Assembly (NCBI RefSeq): GCF_029109325.1 | Contig: NZ_JAQKQJ010000010.1 | Location: 1,178,001-1,242,000 of the forward strand | Source of the DNA: Nodosilinea sp. PGN35 | GTDB taxonomy: Bacteria; Cyanobacteriota; Cyanobacteriia; Phormidesmidales; Phormidesmidaceae | Length of the DNA: 64,000 nucleotides | Direction: 5' to 3' | In this document: piece by piece, positions 45,664 through 55,078 of the stretch | Position numbering within the stretch: position 1 is the first letter of the stretch | How the letters are laid out: every line of letters starts with the position of its first letter | Notes under the pieces: model-generated | What the model saw: the letters and a program-made list of their open reading frames with translations, nothing else | The model's database searches: none | What the model was told of the DNA's origin: nothing | Program-made: the position numbers and the translations under genes

Positions 45664-46748
45664 TGCAGAATTCACCGGTTCGAATTGGGCTAGTTGGTTG
45701 CGGGGCTGTATCACAGCTATACTACAGCCCGGCTTTGAAGGAATTGGAGAATCTTGGTCTAGTTCAGGTCAATCGATTGTTTGACCCGAGTGAAGCAAGT
45801 CTTGCTAGTTTAAAGTCAACGTTCCCTCGGGCAATTTCTGTCTCCTGTATCTCTAACTTTTCAAGGGATGTTGTTGACCTAATAATTCTAGCTTCACCAC
45901 CCCAGTATCATGCCCAGCAAGCCATTCAGCTGCTTGAGGCGGGACTGTCTGTGTTGTGCGAAAAACCAATGGCAAATACGGTTGCCGAAGCTGAAGCTAT
46001 AATAGCGGCGGCAGCTCAGGCTGAGGGAGTGCTAGCTGTTGGCTTATTTCGCAGGTTTTTCCCGGCAACGCAGGCTATCCAAAGAATTATTTCATCGGGA
46101 ATGCTGGGGGAATTGCAATCGTTTGAATGTTATGAGGGGGGGCAATTTCACTGGCCAGTACAATCTCCAAACTATTTCAAGCGATCGCACGTTCAGGGCG
46201 GCGTCTTACTGGATATCGGAGTTCATTTGCTGGACTTATTGATCTGGTGGTTTGGGGAACCGAAGCAGATTCAGTATGAAGATGATGCCATGGGTGGTAT
46301 TGATGTAAATTGCCGCTTAGCGTGTCAGTTCGCTGAGGTGGCAGGAACAGTGCGGCTGAGTCGAGATTGTGATTTACCTGGCCGCTACATCATCAAGGGC
46401 CGCAACGCCTGGCTCAGTTGGACCGTGAATGAAGCTGACAACGTGCAACTTGGGCTGGCCGATTCAGGGTTGGGTTTTGACACCAAAATTCATCACTTAG
46501 GGATGGAGGCAACCCTACCTGTACTGTCAACTCCAGCCTTCAACTTTGAGCAGAGTTTTACCAGTCAGATTTGTAATGTGATTGCAGCTATGAAGGGGCA
46601 AGCTCCGCTAATGGTGCCTGCCTCAGAAGGTATTCGCAGCCTGCGATGGATTGAGCACTGCTACCACCATCGCACCCTAATGGCAATGCCTTGGCTCAGC
46701 CCAGCCGAGCTAAGCCGTGCTCAACAACTCAGCCTTATTGGGGAGTAA
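45663..46748 (+). CDS. Gfo/Idh/MocA family oxidoreductase
   Basis: A 361-residue NAD(P)-dependent dehydrogenase. The N-terminal Rossmann segment reads IGLVGCGAVSQLYYSPAL, and LLEAGLSVLCEKPMANT (about 91-107) holds the family EKP motif with the catalytic lysine; GGVLLDIGVHLLDLLIWWFG (about 178-197) is the substrate-side segment with the conserved D-x3-H. Members oxidise or reduce nucleotide-sugar or free-sugar hydroxyls, so a precursor-modifying role is likely. One-base overlap with the gene before. Confidence 0.9.
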   Translation: MQNSPVRIGLVGCGAVSQLYYSPALKELENLGLVQVNRLFDPSEASLASLKSTFPRAISVSCISNFSRDVVDLIILASPPQYHAQQAIQLLEAGLSVLCEKPMANTVAEAEAIIAAAAQAEGVLAVGLFRRFFPATQAIQRIISSGMLGELQSFECYEGGQFHWPVQSPNYFKRSHVQGGVLLDIGVHLLDLLIWWFGEPKQIQYEDDAMGGIDVNCRLACQFAEVAGTVRLSRDCDLPGRYIIKGRNAWLSWTVNEADNVQLGLADSGLGFDTKIHHLGMEATLPVLSTPAFNFEQSFTSQICNVIAAMKGQAPLMVPASEGIRSLRWIEHCYHHRTLMAMPWLSPAELSRAQQLSLIGE

Positions 46749-46752
46749 GCCA

Positions 46753-47925
46753 GTGTTAACCGTTGCCATCCTTGGAGCGAATGGGTTTATTGGTAGCCGT
46801 GCTGTAGAGCTGTGGCATCTGGGCGGTGTGGCTGAGGTTCGACCCATTGTCCGAACTTTGCCCTCCTTGGCCCGACTCTCCCGTTTTGATCTAGACAGTC
46901 GGGTTGCCAGTGGATTTGATGAGGCTGCCCTCTGTCAGGCCTTTCAAGGCTGTGATGTGGTTGTGCATGCGATCGCAGGGGATCGTCGCACCATTTTAGG
47001 CACCCTAGAACCGGTATACGCAGCGGCTCAAAAGGCGGGAGTCAGGCGACTGGTTTACCTGAGTAGTGCCTCGGTACACGGTCAGGCTCCCGCACCTGGC
47101 ACCGATGAAACATCGCCCCTCAGCAATCGTCAACCGCTCGATTACAACACCAGTAAAGTTCAAGCGGAGCGTCTATTGCAGCAGCTTCGCGATCGCGGTT
47201 CAGTCGAACTGGTAATTCTACGTCCAGGTATTGTGTTCGGGCCGCGTTCTTTTTGGGTGACAAGCTTTGCCGATGCCCTGCTCAATAACAGTGCCTATTT
47301 AGTAAATGGAGGTCAGGGAATTTGCAACAGCATTTATGTAGACAACCTGATACATGCTGTTGAGCGAGCAATGGCGGTGCCTACTGCCGATAGAGAGGTT
47401 TTCATAGTTGGAGATGCTGAGCAGGTCACCTGGGCTGACTTGTATGCCCCAATTGCAGCAGCTATGGGCTTTAATTTAGAGCAAATTCCCAATGCTCAGG
47501 GGGCTGCTCCCAAGCAAGACTGGACCCAGCTCGACTGGGAAGACCGCATCGAGGCAGTGCTGGGTTCTCAAGCTTCTCTAACTTTTCTATCGCTATTTCC
47601 CAACCAGTGGCGGCGGGCGGCGAGGGCTGCTCTCTCAACCCTGTTTGAGGCAAAGCTTGCTTCCCCTTGGCAACTACCCACTCCAGAACCAGCTCCATCT
47701 ATTCCTACAGCCACCCTGGAAATGGCCCTATTGCAACAATGCCAGTACAAGCTGCCTAACACCAAAGCAGTGCATGGGCTAGGTTATCAACCACCAGTCG
47801 CATTTGAAGCAGCCTGCCAAAAATCGATTGGCTGGCTTAAATTTGTCGGCTATCCCATTCAAGACGTTGAGTCACCGTCTGTTTCTTTGCCGTTGCCCGC
47901 CGCTTTTTCCAGCCAGTCTATATGA
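46753..47925 (+). CDS. NAD-dependent epimerase/dehydratase (SDR)
   Basis: A 390-residue extended SDR protein: LTVAILGANGFIGSRAV (NAD binding, 2-18), VVHAIAG, RRLVYLSSASVHG, then YNTSKVQAERLL with the catalytic Tyr and Lys (about 135-146). The C-terminal 130 residues are longer than usual and unassigned. A GTG at 46753 with GGGAG upstream was chosen as the start, because the in-frame ATG-type start further upstream lies inside the preceding gene. The stop overlaps the next start by four bases. Confidence 0.88.
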   Translation: MLTVAILGANGFIGSRAVELWHLGGVAEVRPIVRTLPSLARLSRFDLDSRVASGFDEAALCQAFQGCDVVVHAIAGDRRTILGTLEPVYAAAQKAGVRRLVYLSSASVHGQAPAPGTDETSPLSNRQPLDYNTSKVQAERLLQQLRDRGSVELVILRPGIVFGPRSFWVTSFADALLNNSAYLVNGGQGICNSIYVDNLIHAVERAMAVPTADREVFIVGDAEQVTWADLYAPIAAAMGFNLEQIPNAQGAAPKQDWTQLDWEDRIEAVLGSQASLTFLSLFPNQWRRAARAALSTLFEAKLASPWQLPTPEPAPSIPTATLEMALLQQCQYKLPNTKAVHGLGYQPPVAFEAACQKSIGWLKFVGYPIQDVESPSVSLPLPAAFSSQSI

Positions 47926-48827
47926 GCAACACTCCTCTAGTTTCTATTATTATAATTTTTCTCAATGGCGAATCTTTCTTAGCTGAGGCAATTGATAGTG
48001 TTTTTGCGCAGACCTATACTAACTGGGAGTTACTACTTGTCGATGATGGCTCTACCGATAAAAGTACTACAATCGCACAGGGCTATGCCCAGCAGTATCC
48101 AGACAAGGTACGGTACTTAGACCATGAAGGTCACCAAAACCTGGGCATGAGCGCCGCTCGTAATTTAGGTATTCGACATATCAAAGGAAGTTTTATTGGT
48201 TTCTTAGATGCTGATGACATTTGGCTACCTCAGAAACTAGAGCAGCAGCTCGATATTTTTAGCCGTCATCCTGAAGCAGCCCTAGTGTATGGACGAGCCC
48301 AGATATGGTATAGCTGGTCTGAACAAGCTGAGGATCAACCCAAAGATTTTTTCTACGAATTGGGAGTCTCACCCAATTGCCTAATTAAACCACCAGCCTT
48401 GCTGAAGCAGTTATTGAAAAATAAGTATCAAACGCCAATTCCTAGCAACGTCCTCATTCGCAGGGAAATATTTGATGAAGTAGGCCAATTTGAAAACTCC
48501 TTTCGGAGCATGTACGAAGATCAGGTCTTTTTTTCAAAGGTAATGCTGTATCTCCCCGTCTATGTGGCAGATGCCTGGTGGATAAAATATCGGCAGCACT
48601 CTCAAAGTTGTAGTGCCCAAAGCGATCAATACTCCTACTACACTACCCGTCTTCCCTTTTTAACCTGGGTAGAGCAGTATCTCAAAACTCAGCCAGTTCA
48701 GGACACTGAGCTGTTTCAACTGGTTGAGCGAGAATTGTGGCAGTGTCGCCATCCTCGTGCTGCCCAATTTCTCAACTTGCTGCACCATTACTCAGAGCGG
48801 TTGCAACACCTAGTTAAGCTTTTCTAG
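47922..48827 (+). CDS. GT2 family glycosyltransferase, paralogue 1
   Basis: A 301-residue enzyme, first of three close paralogues (with 48860-49804 and 51803-52705). Shared blocks are ELLLVDDGSTD, GHQNLGMSAARNLGI, FLDADDIWLPQKLE and MYEDQVFFSKV. The GT2 domain covers about 5-220, and the tail is short and helical. Its ATG overlaps the preceding stop (ATGA). Confidence 0.92.
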   Translation: MSNTPLVSIIIIFLNGESFLAEAIDSVFAQTYTNWELLLVDDGSTDKSTTIAQGYAQQYPDKVRYLDHEGHQNLGMSAARNLGIRHIKGSFIGFLDADDIWLPQKLEQQLDIFSRHPEAALVYGRAQIWYSWSEQAEDQPKDFFYELGVSPNCLIKPPALLKQLLKNKYQTPIPSNVLIRREIFDEVGQFENSFRSMYEDQVFFSKVMLYLPVYVADAWWIKYRQHSQSCSAQSDQYSYYTTRLPFLTWVEQYLKTQPVQDTELFQLVERELWQCRHPRAAQFLNLLHHYSERLQHLVKLF

Positions 48828-48859
48828 TTATCCTCAACCCAACCATTGTGCTGAGCTGA

Positions 48860-49804
48860 ATGGAACAATTCCCTCTGGTTTCTATTATTACTCCCTTTTT
48901 GAACGCAGCTCTGTATTTTGAAGAGGCGATCGAAAGTGTACTTGCCCAGTCCTACGAAAATTGGGAACTGTTGCTGGTGGATGATGGTTCTACTGACCGT
49001 AGCACTGCCATTGCCCAGCGCTACGCCGAACGCTATCCCGAAAAAATTCGCTACCTAGAACACAAAGCACACCAGAACTGTGGCAAGAGTACGTCGCGTA
49101 ACCTGGGTATTACAAAAGCTCACGGAGAATACATTGCTCTCTTAGATGCCGATGATGTGTATCTGCCCCAAAAATTAGAGAAGCAGGTGGCCATCTTGCA
49201 AGCCCATCCTGAGGCTGGCATGGTTTACGGGCCAACTCTGTACTGGTATGGATGGACGGGCCAAGTCGGCGATCAGCGGCGCGATCGCCAGGCTAGCCTG
49301 GGTGTCAAACCCAATTCCTGTATTCAACCGCCTGAGTTGATGACTCTTTATCTACGCAATAGTGGGGTTGTGCCCTGCACCTGTGGTTTGTTGGTGCGGC
49401 GAAACTTAGTCCTAGAGCTGGGCGGTTTTGATGAATCCATTCAGCACATGTATGAAGATCAGGTGTTTATCGCCAAAATTTGCCTGAGCGTTCCGGTTTT
49501 TGTAGAAAACGGTTGTTGGGATAGATATCGTCAGCATCAGGAGTCAAGTTCGTTTATGGCCATTCGGACTGGTGACTATCATCCAACCAGACTCAATCCT
49601 GTACGCCTAACATTTCTGCAGTGGTTAGAAAACTATATGATCTCCCAAAATATACAGAGTGATTCGCTCTGGCGTGCCCTGCGGAGAGTTCTATGGCACT
49701 ACAACCATCCTCAACTAGCTCCTCTATTGCTACCTATGGATAGTCTACTAAACCGTTACTGGTGGCGCTTAGAGACAATTTTAAACTCTGCTTTATCAAC
49801 TTAA
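48860..49804 (+). CDS. GT2 family glycosyltransferase, paralogue 2
   Basis: A 314-residue enzyme, very similar in layout to the preceding gene: PLVSIITPFLNAALYFEEAI, NWELLLVDDGSTDRST, AHQNCGKSTSRNLGI, ALLDADDVYLPQKLEKQ and HMYEDQVFIAKI. The substitution of CGKSTSR for LGMSAAR in the donor-side loop may mean a different sugar. It follows 32 bases after paralogue 1. Confidence 0.92.
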   Translation: MEQFPLVSIITPFLNAALYFEEAIESVLAQSYENWELLLVDDGSTDRSTAIAQRYAERYPEKIRYLEHKAHQNCGKSTSRNLGITKAHGEYIALLDADDVYLPQKLEKQVAILQAHPEAGMVYGPTLYWYGWTGQVGDQRRDRQASLGVKPNSCIQPPELMTLYLRNSGVVPCTCGLLVRRNLVLELGGFDESIQHMYEDQVFIAKICLSVPVFVENGCWDRYRQHQESSSFMAIRTGDYHPTRLNPVRLTFLQWLENYMISQNIQSDSLWRALRRVLWHYNHPQLAPLLLPMDSLLNRYWWRLETILNSALST

Positions 49805-49829
49805 TACTTGACCCAGGAGCTTTCTAAAA

Positions 49830-50588
49830 ATGCAAAATGACTTAGGTGAGTTTCGGTTAGATCCCTCAGCTTCTCCCCTTCCTCGCTGGAAGCGGTGGAT
49901 CTTGCCCAGTTTGCAGAGAAGTCCCCAAGCTGGGCGCATAAAAATGGGAGATTTACGTCGGCTAAGCCCTATCAGTCGTCATTTTGGCTATGATCGCGGC
50001 TTGCCAGTCGATCGTTACTATATTGAAAATTTTCTCAAGCGCTACTCACAGGATATCCAGGGGCGAGTTTTAGAAATTGGCGATGACTCCTACACTCGCA
50101 AGTTTGGAGAAAATCGGGTTACTACTCGAGATGTCTTACATGTCAAAGAGGGTAACTCAATCGCTACTTTTGTGGGGGATTTAACCAATGCCGATCATTT
50201 GCCTAGCGACGCATTTGACTGTTTTATTCTGACCCAAACCCTGCACCTAGTTTACGATTTTCGCACCGCCTTAGAGACGATTTACCGAATTCTCAAACCG
50301 GGTGGTGTTGTGCTTACAACGGTACCAGGTATCAGCCACAAAAGCATCGACGAATGGGAAGAATATTGGTGTTGGGCGTTTACCACAGCATCTTGCAGAA
50401 AGCTGTTTGCCGAATTTTTTCCCCCCGATCATGTGGAAGTTGAAGCCTTTGGTAACGTGCTCACTGCGATCGCGTTTTTGGAAGGGCTATCGTTCCACGA
50501 ACTGACTAAGCAAGAACTCGACCACCGCGATCGCAGCTATGAGGTGCTAATCACCATTCGGGCTGTCAAGCCGAGCAGCCAACCATGA
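49830..50588 (+). CDS. Class I SAM-dependent methyltransferase
   Basis: A 252-residue methyltransferase: GRVLEIGDDSYTRKFG (about 75-90) as the SAM-binding loop, FDCFILTQTLHLVYDFRTALETIYRILKPGGVVLTTVPGI (about 130-169) as the second half of the fold. The motif I GDDSY differs from the usual GxGxG, and GxGxG is absent, a subgroup feature of sugar methyltransferases in such loci. The final four bases overlap the deacetylase gene. Confidence 0.88.
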   Translation: MQNDLGEFRLDPSASPLPRWKRWILPSLQRSPQAGRIKMGDLRRLSPISRHFGYDRGLPVDRYYIENFLKRYSQDIQGRVLEIGDDSYTRKFGENRVTTRDVLHVKEGNSIATFVGDLTNADHLPSDAFDCFILTQTLHLVYDFRTALETIYRILKPGGVVLTTVPGISHKSIDEWEEYWCWAFTTASCRKLFAEFFPPDHVEVEAFGNVLTAIAFLEGLSFHELTKQELDHRDRSYEVLITIRAVKPSSQP

Positions 50589-51613
50589 GCCGATTGCTAG
50601 ACACCTACCATCGGCTAACCGACCGCGTCAGAATGCGCAGTACAGCAAAGGCCGCCATTTTGATGTACCACCGAATAGCAGACTCTGACCTAGATCCATG
50701 GCGGCTGAGCGTGTCACCCCAACACTTTGCTGAACATTTAGAGGTTGTCTGCCAGTGGGCTCAACCCCTGAGTTTGCAGCAGCTAGCGGCAGCGCAGCGG
50801 GCCGGTAATGTTCCCCCTCGGGCCGTGGCCATCACCTTTGATGATGGTTACGCCAACAACTTGCATAACGCCAAGCCTTTGCTGGAGCAGTACAGTGTAC
50901 CCGCTACGGTATTTGTCACCAGTGGCACCCTCGATGCCGAGCGCGAACCCTGGTGGGACGAACTGGAGCAGGTTTTGTTGCAGCCGGGGCCTTTGCCCGA
51001 CACCCTCAGTTTGACCATAGGCGGATCCCCCCGCCACTGGCAACTGGGGAAAGCCGCCTACTACTCTGAGGCAGATCGAAAAAGTGATCATCACCTCCAA
51101 GCATGGCATGGCCGACCTAACTCACGATTAGAGTTTTACTATTCGGTGTGGAGTGCCCTGAAAGTACTGCCTGCCCAGCAGCGACAGGAACTTCAGGATG
51201 AGATTTTGGCGTGGGCCAATGCCTGCCCCTACGCCCGTGAGACCTGCCGCACTCTAACGCGCTCTGAACTGCTGAACCTAGAGCAGGGCGGCCTGGTAGA
51301 AATTGGCGCTCATACGGTCACCCACCCGTCATTGCCCGCTCACTCCCTAACCGCTCAGCGACAAGAAATTGGTCGTAGCAAACAAGACCTGGAAGCGTGC
51401 TTAAAACACCCTGTTACGAGTTTTGCTTACCCCTTTGGAGATTTTGATCGCAACTCGCTCAAAGCTGTCCAAGAGAACGGGTTTAGTCAAGCCTGTTCCA
51501 CAGTACAACAACCTGTTTGGCAGGGCTGCGATCGCTTTCAGCTACCTCGGTTTGAAGTGCAGAACTGGCCCCGAGAAACTTTTCAGCAAAAGCTAAATAC
51601 CTGGCTCAAGTAA
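50585..51613 (+). CDS. Polysaccharide deacetylase family protein
   Basis: A 342-residue NodB-type carbohydrate esterase 4 homologue. ILMYHRIADSD (about 25-35), AITFDDGYANNLHNAKPLL (about 80-98) with the catalytic Asp and first metal ligand, IGAHTVTHPSLPAHS (about 239-253) with the metal histidines, and FAYPFGDFD. There is no signal peptide, so it may act on cytoplasmic lipid-linked sugars rather than outside the cell. Overlaps the preceding methyltransferase by four bases. Confidence 0.9.
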   Translation: MSRLLDTYHRLTDRVRMRSTAKAAILMYHRIADSDLDPWRLSVSPQHFAEHLEVVCQWAQPLSLQQLAAAQRAGNVPPRAVAITFDDGYANNLHNAKPLLEQYSVPATVFVTSGTLDAEREPWWDELEQVLLQPGPLPDTLSLTIGGSPRHWQLGKAAYYSEADRKSDHHLQAWHGRPNSRLEFYYSVWSALKVLPAQQRQELQDEILAWANACPYARETCRTLTRSELLNLEQGGLVEIGAHTVTHPSLPAHSLTAQRQEIGRSKQDLEACLKHPVTSFAYPFGDFDRNSLKAVQENGFSQACSTVQQPVWQGCDRFQLPRFEVQNWPRETFQQKLNTWLK

Positions 51614-51802
51614 TACTCTGCCTCTGGCGCAATCAAATCCATGATCTCACAAGCTAAATTTGCACAATGCAGGGGCGGACTTGGAATGATTGTAATAGCG
51701 AAAAGCGGTCGATGAATATATTTGAAATCTTTTACTAAATTTGATCTGGCTGATGAATAGTCAAAACCCATTGTCTATAATTTTTACCCACTAATTTAAT
51801 CT

Positions 51803-52705
51803 GTGAACAATCAGCCGTTGGTCTCTGCAATTATTATTTTCCTCAATGGTGAAGCTTATTTAGAGGAAGCCATTGAAAGTATCCTTGCTCAAACCTATAA
51901 AGTTTGGGAGTTGCTGCTAGTCGATGATGGCTCTACCGATTGCAGTACAGATATTGCCAAGGGCTATGCTCGCAGCTATTCCGGCAAGATTCGCTATCTA
52001 GAACACCAGAATCACCAAAATCGGGGGATGAGCGCTACTCGCAATTTGGGTGTTACTCAGGCAAAGGGAGACTACATCGCCTTTTTGGATGCAGATGATG
52101 TTTGGCTACCCAACAAGCTAGAAAAGCAAGTTGCTTTGTTAGAACGTTATCCGCAGGTAGGAATGGTGGCTGGTCCTACCCAATACTGGTATAGCTGGAC
52201 AGGCAACCCACTACACCAGCATCGAGACTGTCTGCGGGAAATTGGAGTTCAACCGAATCGAGTGTATGAACCCCCAGTATTACTATCCTGCCTATTACGT
52301 AATGAAGCAAATGCTCCTGCAACCTGTGGGGTATTGATTCGGCGCGATTTGTTTAAAACCATAGGGTTTTTTGAAGAATCCTTTAGAGGATTATTTGAAG
52401 ATCGGGCATTTTTCTCTAAAGTCTATTTAAAGTCTCCTATTTTTATAATGGATGAATGCCTGGATAGGTATCGTCAGCATCCTAATTCAACCTGTCATGT
52501 AGAACAAAAAATGGGCCGATATAAACCCTACAGACGGAGTAAGGCTCATCTTGATTTCTTGCAATGGTTGGAGAGTTATCTCACGCAGGAAAACGTTAAG
52601 CATGAGGAGGTATGGCAAGCCTTAGAAGAAAGTTTATTGCCCTATCGAAATCTTCCGTTGCATTACTTTTATCAAATTACTAAGCGAGTTAACGCTCTAA
52701 AGTAA
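51803..52705 (+). CDS. GT2 family glycosyltransferase, paralogue 3
   Basis: A 300-residue third copy of the GT2 group at 47922 and 48860: PLVSAIIIFLNGEAYLEEAI, WELLLVDDGSTDCST, NHQNRGMSATRNLGV, FLDADDVWLPNKLEKQ, LFEDRAFFSKVYL. It starts with GTG at 51803; no in-frame ATG is close. The 189 bases before it hold nothing recognised. It is separated from its paralogues by the methyltransferase and deacetylase genes. Confidence 0.9.
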   Translation: MNNQPLVSAIIIFLNGEAYLEEAIESILAQTYKVWELLLVDDGSTDCSTDIAKGYARSYSGKIRYLEHQNHQNRGMSATRNLGVTQAKGDYIAFLDADDVWLPNKLEKQVALLERYPQVGMVAGPTQYWYSWTGNPLHQHRDCLREIGVQPNRVYEPPVLLSCLLRNEANAPATCGVLIRRDLFKTIGFFEESFRGLFEDRAFFSKVYLKSPIFIMDECLDRYRQHPNSTCHVEQKMGRYKPYRRSKAHLDFLQWLESYLTQENVKHEEVWQALEESLLPYRNLPLHYFYQITKRVNALK

Positions 52706-52710
52706 CGACT

Positions 52711-53970
52711 ATGGTTGATGTGCTGCCCCAAAAAATAATTCACATTGCGCTGGAGTCTGATGTTCCCAAGTTATATCCAGACAAAACTTATCCAGTGTTC
52801 TACGTGGTTTTTTGGTGGTATGGCATTCCCCTTGGTCATGTCAAGATTAGCCGATCTCAGTTGCCGTTGTCAGTGAATGAGTTAAAACAACTGGCTGTAT
52901 GTACTATTGCCCCGGTAATTGCTGCCTATTTACAGGAGTCTAATCTTTTCTTACTAAAAAGACCTAACTTGACTGTTCAAGACCATTTTGATGCAGACAA
53001 GGTGCTGCGTCAGTGGGAGAAGCCCTTTTTAATCTGGAGGGAAGAGCATTCAGCCCCAGCAGCAGCTTCTGTTTCGGTTGTTATTTGTACACGCGATCGT
53101 CCCGAGTATATCCAACAGTGCTTGCGGTCACTTCAAACCCTATCAGAGCCACCCGATGAGATTGTAGTGGTGGATAATGCTCCTAGCTCTGATGCGACTC
53201 GGCGCATCGTGGCACAAATACCGAAAGTCAAGTATGTGTTAGAACCACAGCCTGGCTTAGATTTTGCCCGCAATGCCGGCATTCGTCACAGTAGTAGCGA
53301 AGTGATTGCCTATACAGATGACGATGTGAAGGTTCATTCAGACTGGGTATTACAGCTTCGAAGAGCATTTCAGAACCCTGAAGTAATGGCAGTAACTGGA
53401 TTAGTTCTGGCGGCAGAGCTAGAGACAAAATCCCAATATATCTTTGAAAGCCATTGGAGTTTTAACCGGGGATATCAACCATTAACCTACGACAAATCGT
53501 ATTTTCAAAAATACGCATCTGTCGGCGTTCCGGCATGGCGAATTGGAGCGGGTGCAAATATGGCGTTTCGGCGATCGCTATTTGAGACAGCTGGGATATT
53601 TGATGAGCGTTTAGATGTTGGTGCCGCTGGCTGTAGCGGAGACTCCGAAATGTGGTACAGAGTTTTGGCAGAAGGGCTAAAGTGTCGCTACGAACCAACT
53701 GCTGTAGTCTATCATTTCCACCGCCGAGATATGGAGGGTTTACACAGACAAATTTTTTACTATATGCGAGGGCATGTAGCCGAACTCTTGATTCGATTTG
53801 AGCGCTATAGACATTGGGGAAATTTAGTTCGCCTAGCTCTGTTGCCTATCTACTTTTCCTACCTTCTCTTGCTCGGATGGTCTAAAGCCCCGTATCGGTA
53901 CAGTACGATTTTTTCAGAGATTAAAGGCTGCCTGTCGGGATTCAAGTTTTATTTTTCACATTCGAATTAG
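52711..53970 (+). CDS. GT2 glycosyltransferase with extra N-terminal domain
   Basis: A 419-residue protein. Residues 1-115 form an additional domain of unknown type (YPVFYVVFWWYGIPLGHVKIS, then a helical part). The GT2 domain follows (about 118-340): VSVVICTRDRPEYIQQCL, EIVVVDNAPSSDATR, GLDFARNAGIRHSSSEVIAYTDDDVKVH, and SGDSEMWYRVLAEG. A hydrophobic C-terminal segment (about 372-392) may touch the membrane. It begins five bases after paralogue 3. Confidence 0.9.
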   Translation: MVDVLPQKIIHIALESDVPKLYPDKTYPVFYVVFWWYGIPLGHVKISRSQLPLSVNELKQLAVCTIAPVIAAYLQESNLFLLKRPNLTVQDHFDADKVLRQWEKPFLIWREEHSAPAAASVSVVICTRDRPEYIQQCLRSLQTLSEPPDEIVVVDNAPSSDATRRIVAQIPKVKYVLEPQPGLDFARNAGIRHSSSEVIAYTDDDVKVHSDWVLQLRRAFQNPEVMAVTGLVLAAELETKSQYIFESHWSFNRGYQPLTYDKSYFQKYASVGVPAWRIGAGANMAFRRSLFETAGIFDERLDVGAAGCSGDSEMWYRVLAEGLKCRYEPTAVVYHFHRRDMEGLHRQIFYYMRGHVAELLIRFERYRHWGNLVRLALLPIYFSYLLLLGWSKAPYRYSTIFSEIKGCLSGFKFYFSHSN

Positions 53971-54031
53971 CAGCTCAGATTGAGATGGTCAAAATATTTG
54001 AATATAGTTTTTACTGTGAAGATAGATAAAA

Positions 54032-54958
54032 ATGCACTATTTAATTACAGGCGGGTCAGGCTTCATCGGCTCACACCTGGTCGAAGAGCTTTTGTCCTGC
54101 GGACATAAGATTACGGTTGTTGATGACTTCTCCACTGGTAATCGGCATAATTTGGCCGATTGTGATGACATAATTTTCTTAAAAAAGAATATTTTGGAAT
54201 GCAAAGCTGAGGATTTGATGACTGGCTGTGCCGGGCTGATCCATCTCGCTGCAACTCCATCCGTCACTCAATCTTGGCATGCACCGCTAGCTTCTCATAA
54301 CAATAATATATCAGCTACGGTAGCTATCCTCGAACTCTGCCAAAAACTAGCTATTCCTCGCCTAGTGTTTGCCAGTTCCGCCGCTGTATATGGCAACCCT
54401 AATCAGGTTCCCATCTCAGAAGATACCCCGACCCAACCCATCTCTCCCTACGGCTTACAAAAGCTTGCCAGCGAGCAGTACATTGCTCTGTTTGCCAAAC
54501 ATCTTGGCATTTCAGCCGTCAATCTGCGCCTCTTCAATGTTTTCGGCCCTCGTCAAGATCCCAGCTCTCCCTACTCAGGAGTGATCTCTATCTTTGCCAA
54601 AGCCATGAGCCAGGGCTTGCCTATTTCCATCAACGGCGATGGCAGTCAGACTAGAGACTTTGTTTACGTCAAGGATGTGGCCGCTGCATTTTCTAATGCT
54701 TTAACTACCCCCCTGGCCTCTGGAACCACTTTGACTTGTAATATTGGTACCGGCAAAGCCGTTTCTCTCATGCAGCTCAAAGAGACCTTGCAGTCCTGTT
54801 TTCCAGAGTGGCAGTCGCCCACTACCTTAGCGCCCCCCCGCCCCGGAGATATTCAAGACTCGCAGGCAGATATAACCAAAGCTGAAATTCATTTAGGGTT
54901 TGCTCCCCAGTTTTCCCTTCAGGCAGGGTTGCTTGCCCTCAAGCAGAGCCTTGGCTAG
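54032..54958 (+). CDS. NAD-dependent sugar epimerase/dehydratase (GalE-like SDR)
   Basis: A 308-residue extended SDR: YLITGGSGFIGSHLVEEL (3-20), VVDDFSTGNRHNL, GLIHLAATPSV, FASSAAVYG, then YGLQKLASEQY with the catalytic Tyr and Lys (about 144-154), and RLFNVFGPRQDPSSPYSGVIS. These fit UDP-glucose/GlcNAc 4-epimerase-like enzymes, but specificity cannot be read. It ends the polysaccharide locus on the right side. Confidence 0.9.
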   Translation: MHYLITGGSGFIGSHLVEELLSCGHKITVVDDFSTGNRHNLADCDDIIFLKKNILECKAEDLMTGCAGLIHLAATPSVTQSWHAPLASHNNNISATVAILELCQKLAIPRLVFASSAAVYGNPNQVPISEDTPTQPISPYGLQKLASEQYIALFAKHLGISAVNLRLFNVFGPRQDPSSPYSGVISIFAKAMSQGLPISINGDGSQTRDFVYVKDVAAAFSNALTTPLASGTTLTCNIGTGKAVSLMQLKETLQSCFPEWQSPTTLAPPRPGDIQDSQADITKAEIHLGFAPQFSLQAGLLALKQSLG

Positions 54959-55078
54959 TCGAAGATTGCATCGGTAGGCCAGCGGCTCGGCCTGGGGCAG
55001 TCTCAGGGATGCGCTATGGTGGTAGCAGAACAGGTGTAACAGTTGCCATAGCCCAAATGCGAGAAGATTGGTTGCTCT

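Noticed and set aside
45663..45700. GGTTCGAATTGGG, similar to a tRNA T-loop
   Set aside because: It lies within the start of the oxidoreductase gene, and no acceptor or anticodon stem fits around it. A similar TTCGAA at about 16876 also lies in a gene.
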